64,000 nucleotides of DNA from Candidatus Pseudoruminococcus merdavium (GTDB taxonomy: Bacteria > Bacillota > Clostridia > Oscillospirales > Ruminococcaceae). The stretch spans positions 97,759-161,758 of the forward strand of contig CAJFSS010000002.1 in NCBI GenBank assembly GCA_904419745.1, in the 5' to 3' direction. The first letter of the stretch is position 1. Each line of letters begins with the position of its first letter. Shown piece by piece: positions 63,952 through 64,000 of the stretch. A model generated the notes under the pieces. It saw only the letters and a program-made list of their open reading frames with translations. It searched no databases and had not been told where the DNA came from. Position numbers and translations under genes: made by a program.

Positions 63952-63990
63952 AATAGTAAGAAACAGTACCACCGAAGGAGGTAATTGGAT

Positions 63991-64000
63991 ATGCCTACTA
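63991..64000 (+). CDS. Start of a gene cut by the right edge (MPT...), possibly rpsL
   Basis: GAAGGAGGT about 9 bases before ATG; only M-P-T is visible. The start MPT and a dedicated promoter fit ribosomal protein S12 (MPTINQLV), but three codons cannot prove it. infB is usually followed by rbfA, and this is not obviously rbfA. Confidence 0.3.

Noticed and set aside
1..64000. CRISPR arrays, insertion sequences, prophage or integrase genes
   Set aside because: No regularly spaced direct repeats and no transposase, integrase or phage structural proteins found anywhere in the window.

Overview
The window looks like a chromosomal piece of a spore-forming, anaerobic Clostridia bacterium, probably Oscillospiraceae/Ruminococcaceae-like. 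Evidence is the set of sporulation genes (spoIIID, a spoIIQ-like M23 protein, yabP-yabQ-divIC, spoVT), anaerobic redox enzymes (NfnAB-type transhydrogenase, Rnf-related proteins, Fe-alcohol dehydrogenase, radical SAM maturase) and strong AGGAGG-type ribosome binding sites. I see no tRNA or rRNA genes, CRISPR array, insertion sequence or prophage. Species assignment is inference.

Layout. 0-4.1 kb, minus strand: hsp20 (cut by the left edge, with a CIRCE operator in its promoter), an LCP-like protein, a CmpB-like membrane protein and glpK. 4.4-10.5 kb, plus strand: a Clo7bot/CLI_3235-type peptide-modification locus (radical SAM maturase, TIGR04066-type protein, ACP-like protein, a 57-residue Cys-containing precursor) followed by two paralogous solute-binding lipoproteins. 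10.6-13.6 kb: vanZ-like, nadC, nadB. 14-18 kb: ABM monooxygenase, spoIIID, rsm22-like, proC, ychF. 18.2-21.9 kb: response regulator, histidine kinase, HtrA protease. 22-31.2 kb: nitroreductase and VOC protein sharing one long palindromic terminator, NuoE-like protein, tspO, gltX, aminotransferase-trpS, spoIIQ-like, then a 570-base intergenic region rich in RNA structure, and an AEC transporter. 31.4-35.6 kb: NAD(P)H-binding protein, a decayed regulator, aldo/keto reductase, rpe, mecA-like.

35.7-40.7 kb holds the most unusual locus: four genes homologous to rnfC, rnfD, rnfE and rnfA, without rnfG or rnfB. All four membrane cysteines that bind the intramembrane [2Fe-2S] cluster of true Rnf/Nqr are replaced, and the RnfC-like protein lacks the Gly-rich NADH/FMN motif but keeps two 4Fe-4S motifs. 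A DUF4015 glycosidase-like membrane protein follows in the same operon.

40.7-49.9 kb: FkbM methyltransferase, GNATs, a phosphoribosyltransferase, the yabP-yabQ-divIC-yabR cluster, nitroreductase-pncA-pncB (NAD salvage) and a frameshifted EVE-like/TM/coiled-coil gene. 50-58 kb: nfnB-nfnA, Fe-ADH, LysR regulator, acetamidase, PadR regulator with a clear promoter and operator, nfeD, SPFH protein. 58.2-64 kb: spoVT, then the rimP-nusA-ylxR-ylxQ-infB operon with its own promoter, and the first codons of a new gene at the right edge.

Start codons were moved from the longest reading frame wherever a ribosome binding site decided the matter; each case is noted.
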